Source of the DNA: Halorhodospira halochloris | Lineage (GTDB): Bacteria; Pseudomonadota; Gammaproteobacteria; Nitrococcales; Halorhodospiraceae | Reading direction: 5' to 3' | Assembly: GCF_002356555.2 (NCBI RefSeq) | Contig: NZ_AP017372.2 | Location: 62,001-126,000 of the forward strand | DNA: 64,000 nt | Shown here: in pieces, positions 1-8,541 of the stretch | How the letters are laid out: each line of letters opens with the position of its first letter | Position numbering within the stretch: the first letter of the stretch is position 1 | Notes under the pieces: model-generated | Told to the model about the DNA's origin: nothing | The model's database searches: none | What the model saw: only the letters and a program-made list of their open reading frames with translations | Made by a program: the position numbers and the translations under genes

Positions 1-510
1 GGCCACTACTATGGTAGGAATGAAGACTCCCCAGTGAACCTCAGCCTGATAAAGGACCTCCTCATCTTCCTCAAGCATGGTCTCGGCTAGACGCTCACGA
101 TCACGCATTGAATAGGTGAGCAGCAATAGGATCACCAGCGGGGGCAGAAGAAGGGTCCCAGCTACCATCAGCATGGTACCCGGAGCGGTGCCGAACCACG
201 CAATACCGAGTAGCAAGCAGATAAGCGATGATAGAGCTATGCCAACTGCGCTGAGGTTAAGCTTGCGCCGCCAATTGACCCCGTCACGCACTCCCTGTGC
301 CTGACGCATAGGCCACCAGCGCATCAGAGAGGCTACTACTGTGGTCGGGAAGAGGACCACAAAGAGCAGCAGGAAGATAAAAGAGTGTTCGCCCCAGAAT
401 GGGAACGATCCTAATAGGGAGCTTATAGTAGCCACTGCCAGGAAGATTATCACCCAGCGGCCAAGCTTCCCTTTTTTGGCCCTACCCTCTATATCTGATG
501 ACTCGTTCAC
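1..510 (-). CDS. Membrane protein, 3' part cut off by window edge (possible bacterial PH-domain protein)
   Basis: An open frame of 170 codons begins at a GTG (508-510) behind a good GGGAGG ribosome site (519-524, 8-nt spacing) and runs off the left edge without a stop. The translation starts VNESSDIEGRAKKGK. It has two hydrophobic stretches at about residues 20-35 and 43-57, a basic loop with RWWPMRQAQG, then two more at about 90-105 and 115-130. It ends in a charged segment followed by EVLYQAEVHWGVFIPTIVV. That last stretch resembles the start of the membrane-attached bPH2 domain (YdbS/YdbT type), but only its beginning is visible, so the family is a guess. It lies just downstream of menA on the same strand, with 123 bp between them. 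The GTG start and missing stop make it easy to overlook. Confidence 0.6.
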   Translation of the reverse strand, partial: MNESSDIEGRAKKGKLGRWVIIFLAVATISSLLGSFPFWGEHSFIFLLLFVVLFPTTVVASLMRWWPMRQAQGVRDGVNWRRKLNLSAVGIALSSLICLLLGIAWFGTAPGTMLMVAGTLLLPPLVILLLLTYSMRDRERLAETMLEEDEEVLYQAEVHWGVFIPTIVVA

Positions 511-633
511 AGTAGTTACCTCCCTCAAAGATGGCAGGCGGGGGGTGGGGCCATTAAAGTGTTTCTGCTTCTATTTCCCAATACCCCCCGGTCAGTCCAA
601 CAGGACTAAACAGATCAATATCCCAGTAATCTA

Positions 634-1581
634 TCAGCCGCCTACCATCACCGCCAACCCTAGGCCTAGACACATGGTTATTGTCACAAGCAACTGAAAG
701 ATCGCCGTACGGGATAGGCAAGTGTTAAAGGTTTGGGCGTCTTCAGCACTGCTAAGAGTTCGCCATATGCGTACCCCTAAGGGGATTCCGCTTAGTCCTA
801 GCATTGCCCCAACCCAAGGCCCCCCAGAAGTCGCTATGGCGATGAGCCCAGCTGTGACTAAGAATAGAAAGGCACCATAAAGCCATATAGCCCCTTCTCT
901 TCCCAGCAGGATTGCTAGCGTTAGTCTGCCGGCACGCTTGTCACTTTCAAGGTCGCGCAAATTGTTCACGAGCAGAACAGCTGCTGCGGGCACTCCAATG
1001 GCCAAGCCCATCAGAATGGTTTTTAAGTCGAAAGGCGCTCCGTAAAGATAAGCAACCCCACCTACCGCCACCAGGCCAAAAAACGCGATAACAAAAACTT
1101 CTCCTAAAGGGCCGCGCGAAACCGGCCAGGGCCCACCAGAGTAAGCGTAAGCGGCGGCAACTGAAAGCATGCCAAGAATGAGGATGGGTAAACCACCCTG
1201 GTAAACCAAATAGGCGCCTAGGAACAAGCCCACAGCATAGGCAAAGTAGGCTGCCCGGATGACCTGTCCAGGGGTTAGCCAGCCGCGCTCGGTCACCCGC
1301 ACTGGTCCGGCTCGATCGGGTTGATCGGTCTCGTTCAGGGTGTCAATAGCATCATTTTGTAAGTTGGTGCCGATTTGAATGATGGCGATAACCAGGACTG
1401 CGACTATGGTTATATCAAGGCGCAATACGCCGGTCTCTACCCAACCTACGGCCGATCCGGCGAGCACTGGAGAAAATGATAGAGGTAAGGTGCGGGGCCG
1501 GATAGCATGCCATACTACGAATGGCCAACTCGGACGGTCATGCTTTTCATAGCGGGATTTGCTGGTAGTTGATGTTTCCAT
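634..1581 (-). CDS. menA: 1,4-dihydroxy-2-naphthoate polyprenyltransferase MenA
   Basis: This is an integral membrane UbiA-family prenyltransferase that attaches the polyprenyl tail to 1,4-dihydroxy-2-naphthoate and releases CO2, giving demethylmenaquinone. Numbered from the ATG at 1581, the first Asp-rich motif is NDAIDTLNETD (76-86) and the second is NNLRDLESDKRAG (206-218). Both bind Mg-prenyl diphosphate. About eight hydrophobic segments surround them and the length (315 aa) is normal. A GTG at 1626 would add 15 residues (LTLHLPATW...), but the added part is not family-like, so I prefer the ATG. The gene is separated from the other men genes by about 4.5 kb, a common arrangement. No demethylmenaquinone methyltransferase is in the window. 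Confidence 0.93.
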   Translation of the reverse strand: METSTTSKSRYEKHDRPSWPFVVWHAIRPRTLPLSFSPVLAGSAVGWVETGVLRLDITIVAVLVIAIIQIGTNLQNDAIDTLNETDQPDRAGPVRVTERGWLTPGQVIRAAYFAYAVGLFLGAYLVYQGGLPILILGMLSVAAAYAYSGGPWPVSRGPLGEVFVIAFFGLVAVGGVAYLYGAPFDLKTILMGLAIGVPAAAVLLVNNLRDLESDKRAGRLTLAILLGREGAIWLYGAFLFLVTAGLIAIATSGGPWVGAMLGLSGIPLGVRIWRTLSSAEDAQTFNTCLSRTAIFQLLVTITMCLGLGLAVMVGG

Positions 1582-1698
1582 ACTCTCTGCACGGCTCCAA
1601 GTGGCTGGGAGATGTAACGTCAGCACAGGTATAGATGAATATTCTCAAGACTCAATTAGCTGACCTTTGTTTGCGCGTAAGGATAGGCGCACCAGTAA

Positions 1699-1971
1699 TT
1701 ATTCAGAATAGGGCCTAAAGTCTGGTGGTGGGGCTGATCCGCTGCCGAACAGAAAACTCTCCATCTCCCTTTCGAGAAAGCGCCTCGTTTGCGCCTCGGC
1801 AGGATTGAGACGGTACTCATTTATAAGCATGGTCTGTTGACGGAACCACATCTCCCAGGCTGGTTTGCTTATTTGTTCGTATATTCGCTGGCCCAGTTCC
1901 CCTGGATAGGGGGGCTTATCAAGGGCCTCGGCCTCTTGTTTAAGCTTTGCGCAGTTGACTGTCTTCGTCAT
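1699..1971 (-). CDS. yggX: YggX-family Fe(II)-trafficking / oxidative damage protection protein
   Basis: A 90-aa cytosolic protein matching the YggX family over its whole length. It starts TKTVNCAKL with the conserved Cys7, then has PPYPGELGQRIYEQISK, AWEMWFRQQTMLINEYRL and an FLEREMESFLFG end. The family protects iron-sulfur clusters from oxidation and is thought to buffer labile iron. In enteric bacteria it sits downstream of mutY; here the neighbours are menA and a tRNA, so the context gives no extra hint. The 248 bp between its start and the tRNA-Arg hold no gene I can support. Confidence 0.93.
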   Translation of the reverse strand: MTKTVNCAKLKQEAEALDKPPYPGELGQRIYEQISKPAWEMWFRQQTMLINEYRLNPAEAQTRRFLEREMESFLFGSGSAPPPDFRPYSE

Positions 1972-2218
1972 ATCACTCTCATGTAACCCAGTTGACCTTA
2001 GGGGAGCACTTGGTGCCCTTGCGCCTGCTCATTCTAACCTCAATCGGCCTGTCGGGCGATGTACTTTTAGGTCTGGACTTGTTATCCCAAAGGCCTATAC
2101 GAAGCGCTGCTTTTGCGGGCCTATTCGCCTCCTGCAGATGGTTTTCCAGTCGCCACCCTTGGCATGCAGGTTTGGGCGCGTTATGATTGGAAATCCCAGA
2201 TGCGTTTGACCGTCCTTC

Positions 2219-2295
2219 CCGCCCGTAGCTCAGCCGGATAGAGCGTCGGCCTCCGGAGCCGAAGGTCGCAGGTTCGAATCCTGCCGGGCGGGCCA
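2219..2295 (+). tRNA. tRNA-Arg (anticodon CCG)
   Basis: A complete 77-nt cloverleaf. The acceptor CCGCCCG (2219-2225) pairs fully with CGGGCGG (2285-2291), followed by discriminator G and an encoded CCA (2293-2295). The D arm is AGCTCAGCCGGATAGAGC. The anticodon loop reads CTCCGGA, giving CCG, which decodes CGG. The T arm is GCAGG-TTCGAAT-CCTGC. It resembles E. coli argX closely. Position 1 is C rather than the usual G, with a matching G at 72. No phage or integrase sits next to it. Confidence 0.96.
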
Positions 2296-2334
2296 AAACT
2301 ACTCACGCTTCAGAAGGCGCCCGCCGGGGCGCAA

Positions 2335-3444
2335 CTATTCGGCTCGCTCCAGCGCGTTTATCCAGCCGCTAATCTTCTCATAGGTCCTTTCAGGGCACTC
2401 CTCGTGAGGTAGGTGGCCACAGTCCTCGATTACGAGTGAATCGGCGTTCTGTAAAGTTTCTGCTAGCTGTTGCGACTCTTGCGGATCGATGATGGTATCT
2501 TCCGCGCCGATTACTACCAAGGTAGGCACGCTGACCTCGGCGATAGCCTGTTCAACATCAAGGGGTTCCACCAGGGCGCGGTTGAAGATCTCCCCCCAGG
2601 CAAGATCCCAGCCCTCTACCTGAGTATGGAGTAATGCCAGCTCGCGTCGCCGCTCGCTAATAAGTGCTGGGTCGTGGTATGAGGCCTCAAGCAGTGTTGT
2701 GCTAGACCCGAACCAGCGGGCTGCTAATAGGTTAAGGCGTTTTACCTGCGGACTATGGCCCAACCAGTCGGGCAATGTCATCCGCTCGACCGTTGCCATC
2801 GGGTTGATAAGGACTAAGGCCTCGATCCTCTCGGGGTGACTGTGCGCGGCAGCCAGAGCTACAGCGCCTCCTGAGGAATTACCAACCAAGATACTGTTGG
2901 GTATCTCCTGCTTATCTAGTAACGCTATGAGGTGATCAACAGCAGCTGCAAGACTGAAATAGTCTACGTCTTCATCGGCCTCGAGCGCCGGCTTAGCGCT
3001 CAGGCCATAAGGAATCTGATCGTAGGCTATGACTTCCCTGCTTGTTGCCAAGTGCGGGATTATCTCTTGCCAAGAGTAGGCATTGAGGGTAAATCCGTGC
3101 AGAAGGACCATGGGAGTTGTCCGGTGCGAACCACCTGCTGCACTATCCGTAGCAGGCTTATCTGCCTTTTCTGGGTCAGTTCTGTTTGGGTAAGAGTTGC
3201 CCTCTCCCGCCGCGTGCAGATAGTGGATCAGCAATGCTGTGTTGTCGTTGGTGGTCAGGTTCATGAACCGACTTTGTTCTGTGGCGAGCTCTTCGGGTGG
3301 CGCGCCCTCTGCAGGGTCGGTGGATATCAAGAAGGGTAGGACGAGGGCAGCTATGAGTAGCGACCCGAACAAAGCCAGCGTTACCTTGCCCAAAAGGGGT
3401 AGACGGGACTGCTTTCTTGATTGGTTTGGATTAGCTTCTGTCAT
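2335..3444 (-). CDS. Membrane-anchored alpha/beta hydrolase
   Basis: A 369-aa serine hydrolase of the alpha/beta fold. From the preferred ATG (3444) the N-terminus is MTEANPNQSRKQSRLPLLG, followed by one hydrophobic segment (LALFGSLLIAALVLPFL). This suggests an inner-membrane anchor with the enzyme in the periplasm. The nucleophile elbow is VGNSSGGA, the oxyanion region is LLHGFTLNAYSW, the acid is in VIGAEDTIIDP and the base in DCGHLPHEE. Substrate specificity cannot be read. The reading frame extends to a TTG at 3492, but that lies inside the palindromic repeat at 3486-3593. The ATG has an AGGA ribosome site 6 nt upstream, so I use it. It is divergent from the HD-GYP gene. Confidence 0.85.
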   Translation of the reverse strand: MTEANPNQSRKQSRLPLLGKVTLALFGSLLIAALVLPFLISTDPAEGAPPEELATEQSRFMNLTTNDNTALLIHYLHAAGEGNSYPNRTDPEKADKPATDSAAGGSHRTTPMVLLHGFTLNAYSWQEIIPHLATSREVIAYDQIPYGLSAKPALEADEDVDYFSLAAAVDHLIALLDKQEIPNSILVGNSSGGAVALAAAHSHPERIEALVLINPMATVERMTLPDWLGHSPQVKRLNLLAARWFGSSTTLLEASYHDPALISERRRELALLHTQVEGWDLAWGEIFNRALVEPLDVEQAIAEVSVPTLVVIGAEDTIIDPQESQQLAETLQNADSLVIEDCGHLPHEECPERTYEKISGWINALERAE

Positions 3445-3485
3445 GGCTTTCCTAATTGGCTCACAGGACACCTTTAACCCTCCCT

Positions 3486-3593
3486 GAGCCAATGGGCTGC
3501 CCCGGTGTGGAGCACGCCGTCAATCCATCTCTGGAGGCTTCAGTGCGCTATCTCTGGTGCCAAGACCTCCACACCGGGACAGCCCATTGGCTC
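3486..3593. repeat. Palindromic repeat element, copy 1
   Basis: Two 27-nt arms (3486-3512 and 3567-3593) are inverted repeats with one mismatch. The inner part, CCCGGTGTGGAG, is shared with the other copies. The outer part, GAGCCAATGGGCTG, is unique to this copy. The centre (3514-3565, 52 nt) matches the common core in the orientation CGCCGT-AATCCAT-GGAGGCTTCA, with several differences, so it is a drifted copy. A weak likeness to the family terminus (AGGACACCTTTAA) lies at 3465-3477, but I see no matching right end. It lies between the divergent hydrolase and HD-GYP genes, so it is in their promoter region rather than at a gene end. Confidence 0.85.
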
Positions 3594-3699
3594 GGGGGGA
3601 GATTTCGAATGCCTAAAGGGACATTTCACTTCTGGATAATGTTAATGTTACTAGTTAACGGGGGGATTGCTAAGTTGGTTAAGGTTATAGGGGGGCAGA

Positions 3700-4908
3700 G
3701 TGGGATCTGCAAGTGAAACACCCAAGGAAGCCGAGGCCTTAAAGGAGTTGTCGGTAGATCAGCTCAGGCCTGGCATGTACGTGCATGACCTAGGTGTTCC
3801 GTGGGTATTTCACCCATTCCTCTACAACCGCTTTTTCCTCGACCGTCAAAGCATCGATCGGCTGCGCAAGCTGGGGATACAGCGGATTGTTGTCGATACC
3901 TCGCATGAACAGCATGATGAGAAACCAGCCGCACCGCCTACCAAGGATTATGCCCAAAGAGGGACTGCCCAAGAGACGGATAAACATGCCGGCAATCAGG
4001 TCAGGGCTATTACCAAGGAGGCTCGCTCATTCGTCAAAGGCATGATCGAGCAAGCGCGCGCCGGTCAGGCGATTGATCACAGTGATGTGGAAGCGGTGAG
4101 TGATTCACTGTTTTCGGCGGTTACCTCCCATCGCTCGACCATGTTCGCCTTTGGCAGGATCCGCTCGCGGGATAACTATACGTACCAGCACTGTGTAAAC
4201 GTCTCCGTGCTCTTGATGGCGTTCGCCGAACATATCGGCATGGAGCACGATCACGTGCGTCGCATCGGGACTGCGGGGCTTCTCCACGATATTGGCAAGG
4301 CACTGATACCTGAAGAAATTGTCAAAAAGCCGGGTAAATTGACCGAAGCTGAATATAAAATCATGAAGACCCACGTCCGCCAAGGAGTGGCTGTGCTCCA
4401 GGATAGTGACGGGATACCGCCGCTTGCCATTGAGCTAACCGCCACCCACCATGAGCGGATGGACGGTGGTGGTTATCCTAATGGCTATGACGCGAGTAAG
4501 CTCTCTGCCGAGTCTCGAATGATAGCTATGGTTGATGTTTACGATGCGCTGACCGCCGTTCGCCCCTATCATAATGGTAGCCCTCCTACCCAGGGGCTGC
4601 ACTTTATCCTCAACCAGGCCGGGCATTTTGATCGCCAACTCTGCGAGCGATTTGTGCGCTGTGTCGGGGTCTATCCGCCGGGTAGCCTGGTGCGGCTTAG
4701 TTCGAACGAGCTGGCGGTAGTTTTGAACGTGAAGGAGGGTAAATCGCTATTGCCCGTGGTGCGCATTGTCTACGATATTAAACGCGATAAGATGTATCAT
4801 CCGCCCCGGGTAGTTGATCTTGCGGGTAGCAGAGCCAATCTTCGGATTGAATCTTATGAATCACCGGAACGCTGGCCGGTGCCGCCGGAGTTGTATTTAA
4901 CTGATTGA
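3700..4908 (+). CDS. HD-GYP domain protein (probable cyclic-di-GMP phosphodiesterase)
   Basis: A 402-aa cytosolic protein. Residues about 1-130 match the DUF3391 region often found ahead of HD-GYP domains (LSVDQLRPGMYVHDLGVPW). Residues about 150-330 form the HD-GYP domain, with LLHDIGK (H196-D197), an HVRQG motif, HHERMDGGGYP (250-260) and DVYDALTAVRPY. The HD pair and the GYP loop are intact, so catalysis (c-di-GMP to pGpG or GMP) is likely. No receiver or membrane segment is present. It starts at GTG 3700 behind GGGGGGCAGA. Downstream lies a 10-bp inverted repeat (4925-4934 and 4975-4984) and then the AI-2E-family gene. Confidence 0.92.
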   Translation: MGSASETPKEAEALKELSVDQLRPGMYVHDLGVPWVFHPFLYNRFFLDRQSIDRLRKLGIQRIVVDTSHEQHDEKPAAPPTKDYAQRGTAQETDKHAGNQVRAITKEARSFVKGMIEQARAGQAIDHSDVEAVSDSLFSAVTSHRSTMFAFGRIRSRDNYTYQHCVNVSVLLMAFAEHIGMEHDHVRRIGTAGLLHDIGKALIPEEIVKKPGKLTEAEYKIMKTHVRQGVAVLQDSDGIPPLAIELTATHHERMDGGGYPNGYDASKLSAESRMIAMVDVYDALTAVRPYHNGSPPTQGLHFILNQAGHFDRQLCERFVRCVGVYPPGSLVRLSSNELAVVLNVKEGKSLLPVVRIVYDIKRDKMYHPPRVVDLAGSRANLRIESYESPERWPVPPELYLTD

Positions 4909-4924
4909 TTATACGACCTAAGCG

Positions 4925-4984
4925 TAAGCGTTGCTGAATCAGCTCTGGCAATGCGCTGAATTAGAAGGCAAGGGGCAACGCTTA
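4925..4984. other. Inverted repeat between HD-GYP and permease genes
   Basis: TAAGCGTTGC (4925-4934) and GCAACGCTTA (4975-4984) are perfect inverted copies separated by 40 nt. The interval lies in the 107-bp gap after the HD-GYP stop and ends 31 nt before the permease start. It has no T-run, so it is not a clear intrinsic terminator. It could be an operator or a weak RNA stem. Confidence 0.4.
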
Positions 4985-5015
4985 GCTGTTCAAGTTTGAG
5001 GTTGTCGGTGAAACT

Positions 5016-6053
5016 ATGCTGAAGAGTGAGAATCCACTACCTAATGCTTGGTATTGGTTAGTAGGGGCTGCGGCAATGGTCGTGGTTCTTGCGGCCATGC
5101 AGGAGGTCTCTTCCATTCTAAACCCTCTGCTACTGGCAGCCTTCCTGGCGATTGCCTCAGCGACTCCACTTAATTGGATGCAGCGCCAGGGTGTCCCCGC
5201 TCCGCTAGCTGTACTAGTTCTGTTTCTTATTATCGGCATGTTCTTCTTCTTGATCTTTCTTGCCTTGCGGGGGGCGGTGGAGACCATGGCGGCGCAGGCG
5301 CCGCAGTACCAGGCCCATATCGGGGCCCTATTCGGCGAGTTACGCGAATATCTTGTCGGCTTGGGGGTGCCGCCAGAGGCCCTGCCTGATACCCTACCGC
5401 TGCCCGCAGTCGGGACCTTTGCTGATGCCGCAGCCACCATAGCCGGCGGCCTGACCCAGTTTACGGCAGCGACCTTCCTGGTGTTGCTGGCGTTTATGTT
5501 CTTGTTGCTCGAAGAGAGCACGTTACCCGGCAAATTCAACGCTGCATTCCCGCGCAGCCGGCGGACCCGGGTCAGGATGCGCCGCTTTATGCAGGCCGTT
5601 GATCGCTACATCTTCATTAAGAGCGCAACCAGCCTAGGTACCGGCGTGGTGGTAGGGATTGGCCTGTTTGTGATCGGTGTCGATTTCCCGGTTTTGTGGG
5701 GCATCCTGGCCGGACTGCTCAACTTCGTGCCGACTGTCGGCTCATTTATCGCTGCTGTACCTGCGGTTTTGGTAGCTTTGGTTGGCGGCGGCTGGGTTGA
5801 GGCGATTATGGCTGTGGCACTCTATGTTGCGGTCAACGTCACCGTAGGCAGTATCCTTGAGCCGCGCTTAATGGGACGCAGCCTCGGACTATCGCCGCTA
5901 GTAGTGTTGATCTCGTTGTTGGTCTGGGGCTGGGTCTTCGGCCCTGTAGGTATGCTGCTCTCCATACCTCTGACCATGATCGCCAAACTCGCTCTTGAGG
6001 CGCAGCCAGCGACACGATGGGTTGCGGTTATGCTCAGTGATAGGGCTGACTAG
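5016..6053 (+). CDS. AI-2E family transporter (PerM/YdiK-like permease)
   Basis: A 345-aa integral membrane protein of the AI-2E exporter family. An N-terminal hydrophobic pair (WYWLVGAAAMVVVLAAM and ILNPLLLAAFLAIAS) is followed by a third membrane segment, a soluble region (about residues 85-145) and a C-terminal membrane half. The C-terminal half contains the family's signature stretches GLLNFVPTVGSFIAAVPAVL and EPRLMGRSLGLSPLVVLISLLVWGW. Family members are linked to efflux of various small molecules; the substrate here is unknown. Its TAG stop shares the palindrome CTAG (6050-6053) with the stop of the convergent menE, with no space for a terminator. Confidence 0.9.
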   Translation: MLKSENPLPNAWYWLVGAAAMVVVLAAMQEVSSILNPLLLAAFLAIASATPLNWMQRQGVPAPLAVLVLFLIIGMFFFLIFLALRGAVETMAAQAPQYQAHIGALFGELREYLVGLGVPPEALPDTLPLPAVGTFADAAATIAGGLTQFTAATFLVLLAFMFLLLEESTLPGKFNAAFPRSRRTRVRMRRFMQAVDRYIFIKSATSLGTGVVVGIGLFVIGVDFPVLWGILAGLLNFVPTVGSFIAAVPAVLVALVGGGWVEAIMAVALYVAVNVTVGSILEPRLMGRSLGLSPLVVLISLLVWGWVFGPVGMLLSIPLTMIAKLALEAQPATRWVAVMLSDRAD

Positions 6054-7453
6054 CTTTCTCGCTTGCGGCTTTGTTTGGCCAGACATTCAAGCTGCTTACG
6101 TGGCACCTTCATCCCCTCTTGGGGGGGTATTGGCAAGAACTCATCGGGCACTAAGAATGCTGCTAGGCGTTCTCGCAGCCAGGCTTTGAGCTCTTCCTCA
6201 GGGGGTATGTGGTTGTGTGAGTCGACGAAGGCCACCGGACGATGGCCGTATTCATCGTCCGGTCTTGCCACAACAACGGCTTCGCGAATCGCCGGATGGC
6301 GGCGCAGCTCCAGTTCAATGCTCTCGGGCTGAATGTTTTCACCGCCACTGATGAACTGATTGTCTTTGCGACCGATTATTGCCAGCCCCGCACCTAGCCA
6401 CCTGCCCAGATCACGGGTGGCAAACCAGCCTTCGTGGTCGGTGGCGGAGCGGATCTCGCCGTTGCGCAAATAACCCAGAAAGAGCGTCTCACCTCTGACC
6501 ATGATCTCGCCATCGGCGGCCAGAGTCAGTTCGCGATAGGGGAGAATATGAGCTCGCCCTTGAGGGTCGTGGGTTAACACCTGAGAGGCCATTTCAGTCA
6601 GCCCATAGCTGAGATAGCAGGGTAACTGATGTTGCCTCGCCTGCTCGAGCAGAGTTTCTGCTACCGGCCCGCCGCCGAGAAGAATGCAGCGCAACTCAGG
6701 CAGGTCAATATCGCGTTGTTCGAGCAAGCGGCGTAACTGTGTGGCCACCATCGAGATGTGACTTATGCTGTGCCGCTCGAGGAATTTGGCATCTTCTGCC
6801 CGTCCCCCCAATACCATCGTTGCCCCTGACTCGAGGCAGCGCATGATGATTGCAAGCCCGCCGACATGGTTTAAGGGGAGACTTAGCAGGTAGCGATCGC
6901 CAGCTACCAAAGGAATTAGTTGTTGCGAGCCTTGGGCGCTACGAACATAGTTAGCGTAGCTATGCACCGCGACGCGTGGCCGGCCGGTCGAGCCCGAGGT
7001 CAGGATGCCAGCGCAAGGGGTGTTAGCCCGGAAGAAGAGCTGCTCTGCCAGCGCCGCTTCCCGCTCGCTGGGGCTGGCCAGGCCAGCAGTTGGGATACTG
7101 GATGATTGAGCCGGCAGCGCCCCTGGTTCAGGGATATAGAGCCCAATTTTATGCTCGCTGAGCATCTCCTGCAGGCCTGCCTCAGGTGTGCGCTGGCCTA
7201 CCGGTAGTGCAATACCACCAGCGCGCAATACCGCTAGCCAGTCGATGACACCTTGCTGGCTGGTGGTTACCCTCAGGGCCGTCCATTGTTGCTCGCTTAC
7301 CCCGTGTTGTTGAAGTTGCCTGGCACGCTCGCTAACCATCTGGTCTAGATCGCTGAAGCTTAATCGATCAGTGACATTAATAAGCGCCGTGTTATTGCCA
7401 AATAAACGGGCAGCACGGGACAACCTGCACTCAATTGCTGATTCTCTGCTCAT
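6050..7453 (-). CDS. menE: o-succinylbenzoate--CoA ligase MenE
   Basis: A 467-aa ANL-superfamily adenylate-forming enzyme that converts o-succinylbenzoate, CoA and ATP to OSB-CoA. The phosphate loop LTSGSTGRP is at residues 151-159. Other signatures are YGLTEMASQV, the GWFATRDLG hinge region and ISGGENIQPESIELEL. The C-terminal catalytic lysine region ends in PRKQLE. The ATG (7451-7453) overlaps the menC stop as TAATG; a TTG three codons upstream is also in frame but less likely. It is the last gene of the menFDHBCE operon and ends in an overlap with the convergent permease. Confidence 0.94.
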   Translation of the reverse strand: MSRESAIECRLSRAARLFGNNTALINVTDRLSFSDLDQMVSERARQLQQHGVSEQQWTALRVTTSQQGVIDWLAVLRAGGIALPVGQRTPEAGLQEMLSEHKIGLYIPEPGALPAQSSSIPTAGLASPSEREAALAEQLFFRANTPCAGILTSGSTGRPRVAVHSYANYVRSAQGSQQLIPLVAGDRYLLSLPLNHVGGLAIIMRCLESGATMVLGGRAEDAKFLERHSISHISMVATQLRRLLEQRDIDLPELRCILLGGGPVAETLLEQARQHQLPCYLSYGLTEMASQVLTHDPQGRAHILPYRELTLAADGEIMVRGETLFLGYLRNGEIRSATDHEGWFATRDLGRWLGAGLAIIGRKDNQFISGGENIQPESIELELRRHPAIREAVVVARPDDEYGHRPVAFVDSHNHIPPEEELKAWLRERLAAFLVPDEFLPIPPQEGMKVPRKQLECLAKQSRKRES

Positions 7454-8508
7454 TACAACCAACGTCCAAGATAGGTAAGCTCGGTTGGGCTGATAATCGG
7501 TTTTTGGTCATGTCCGGATTGGCTACGCAGCGGTTCTATAAGGCAGACTGGCCAAGCATCAAAGGTTCCCAAGCCTTGATAGCCGCTTAACTGCCATAAA
7601 GCACAAAGTCGGGCGTATAGGTCCAGAGTCAGATTGCTCTCGAAGGCCGCACTTAGAACAATTTGACGCTGCGCGGCGCTGGCTGTCTCCAGCCAAGCCA
7701 GGGTTCGGGCTAGGCCGGTAAGCATGGGCTTGATCACCAGCGCCTTAAGGCCCGGAGTATGCAGGTCGGCTTCTGGGTACTCGCGGATCGTCTCATCCCA
7801 AGCAAAAGGTACTGCTAGGTGGCTTGTCCAGTTACGGTAGCAGCTGCCTGCAAGTAGCGGCTCTTCTACATAGTCGATGCGTTGAGCTGGAATGGAACCG
7901 CAGACCTGCTCGGCCTGCTCTAAGGTCCAAGCCCTGTTAGCGTCAAGACGCAGTTTGACGTGAGAAGGTAGCTTGTCGTGGATTAAGCGCAGCTTATCAA
8001 TATCTTCAGCAACGGAGTGGCGTCCCACCTTGACTTTTAGACAGGTTAAATCAGCCGCTAAACCAGCTAGCTCAGCATCAGCGCCATCTATCTCGCCCTG
8101 CTGTGAGGGGTCGATAAGACTGCACAGCTTGACACGCTGTGCCGCGGGCAGCTTATGCAGGGCCTGCAGGCGACCGGCCTCAATGGCGAAGCGGGCAGCC
8201 GCCGGCAGATCCGCAAGACCTGCCGGTGCCACTTCATCTACTGTCCGCGCGGCCGCATCTTGAGCAAGCCAGGTTTCACAAGCTTGCCGGCACTCCTTCA
8301 GCCCTTCTGGGCTGAAGCCAGGTAGCGGTGCCACCTCTGACCAAAACCGCCGGCCATCATGAAGATGCCAGAGGAGTATTATGCCGTGCCTTTCGGCAAC
8401 GGGCGCCGGCGGTTGGAGGGGGATGCAATACTCCCAGACCTCGATACTACTAATATGACTTGCTGAAGGGCTTGGCAATGGGTTCATAGGCCAGATAGGC
8501 TGGGCCAC
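7453..8508 (-). CDS. menC: o-succinylbenzoate synthase MenC
   Basis: An enolase-superfamily dehydratase that converts SHCHC to o-succinylbenzoate. Visible catalytic residues are the LKVKV motif (K158 and K160), metal ligands Asp189 (LRLDANRAW), Glu215/216 (VEEPLL) and Asp238 (AWDET), and Lys260 (VIKPML). The 351 aa assume a GTG start at 8508. An ATG at 8487 would remove seven residues, and neither has a strong ribosome site. Its stop overlaps menE (TAATG). The gap to menB is 33 bp, the largest in the operon, and I see no promoter or terminator in it. Confidence 0.92.
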   Translation of the reverse strand: MAQPIWPMNPLPSPSASHISSIEVWEYCIPLQPPAPVAERHGIILLWHLHDGRRFWSEVAPLPGFSPEGLKECRQACETWLAQDAAARTVDEVAPAGLADLPAAARFAIEAGRLQALHKLPAAQRVKLCSLIDPSQQGEIDGADAELAGLAADLTCLKVKVGRHSVAEDIDKLRLIHDKLPSHVKLRLDANRAWTLEQAEQVCGSIPAQRIDYVEEPLLAGSCYRNWTSHLAVPFAWDETIREYPEADLHTPGLKALVIKPMLTGLARTLAWLETASAAQRQIVLSAAFESNLTLDLYARLCALWQLSGYQGLGTFDAWPVCLIEPLRSQSGHDQKPIISPTELTYLGRWL

Positions 8509-8541
8509 CCATCGCTGCTGAGGTGGTGGCCCAAGCAGAGT

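Noticed and set aside
2219-2295. Integration site for a genomic island at tRNA-Arg
   Set aside because: No integrase and no repeated 3' end of the tRNA could be found within the following kilobases; the neighbouring genes look like core genes.
1979-2296. Leftward ORF of 105 codons covering the tRNA-Arg
   Set aside because: Its first third is the antisense of the tRNA (the familiar false ARPAGFEPATFGSGG peptide) and the rest has no family features.
4982-5539. Leftward 185-codon ORF
   Set aside because: It lies wholly antisense to the clear permease gene and is Ser/Thr/Arg-rich in the way of shadow frames.
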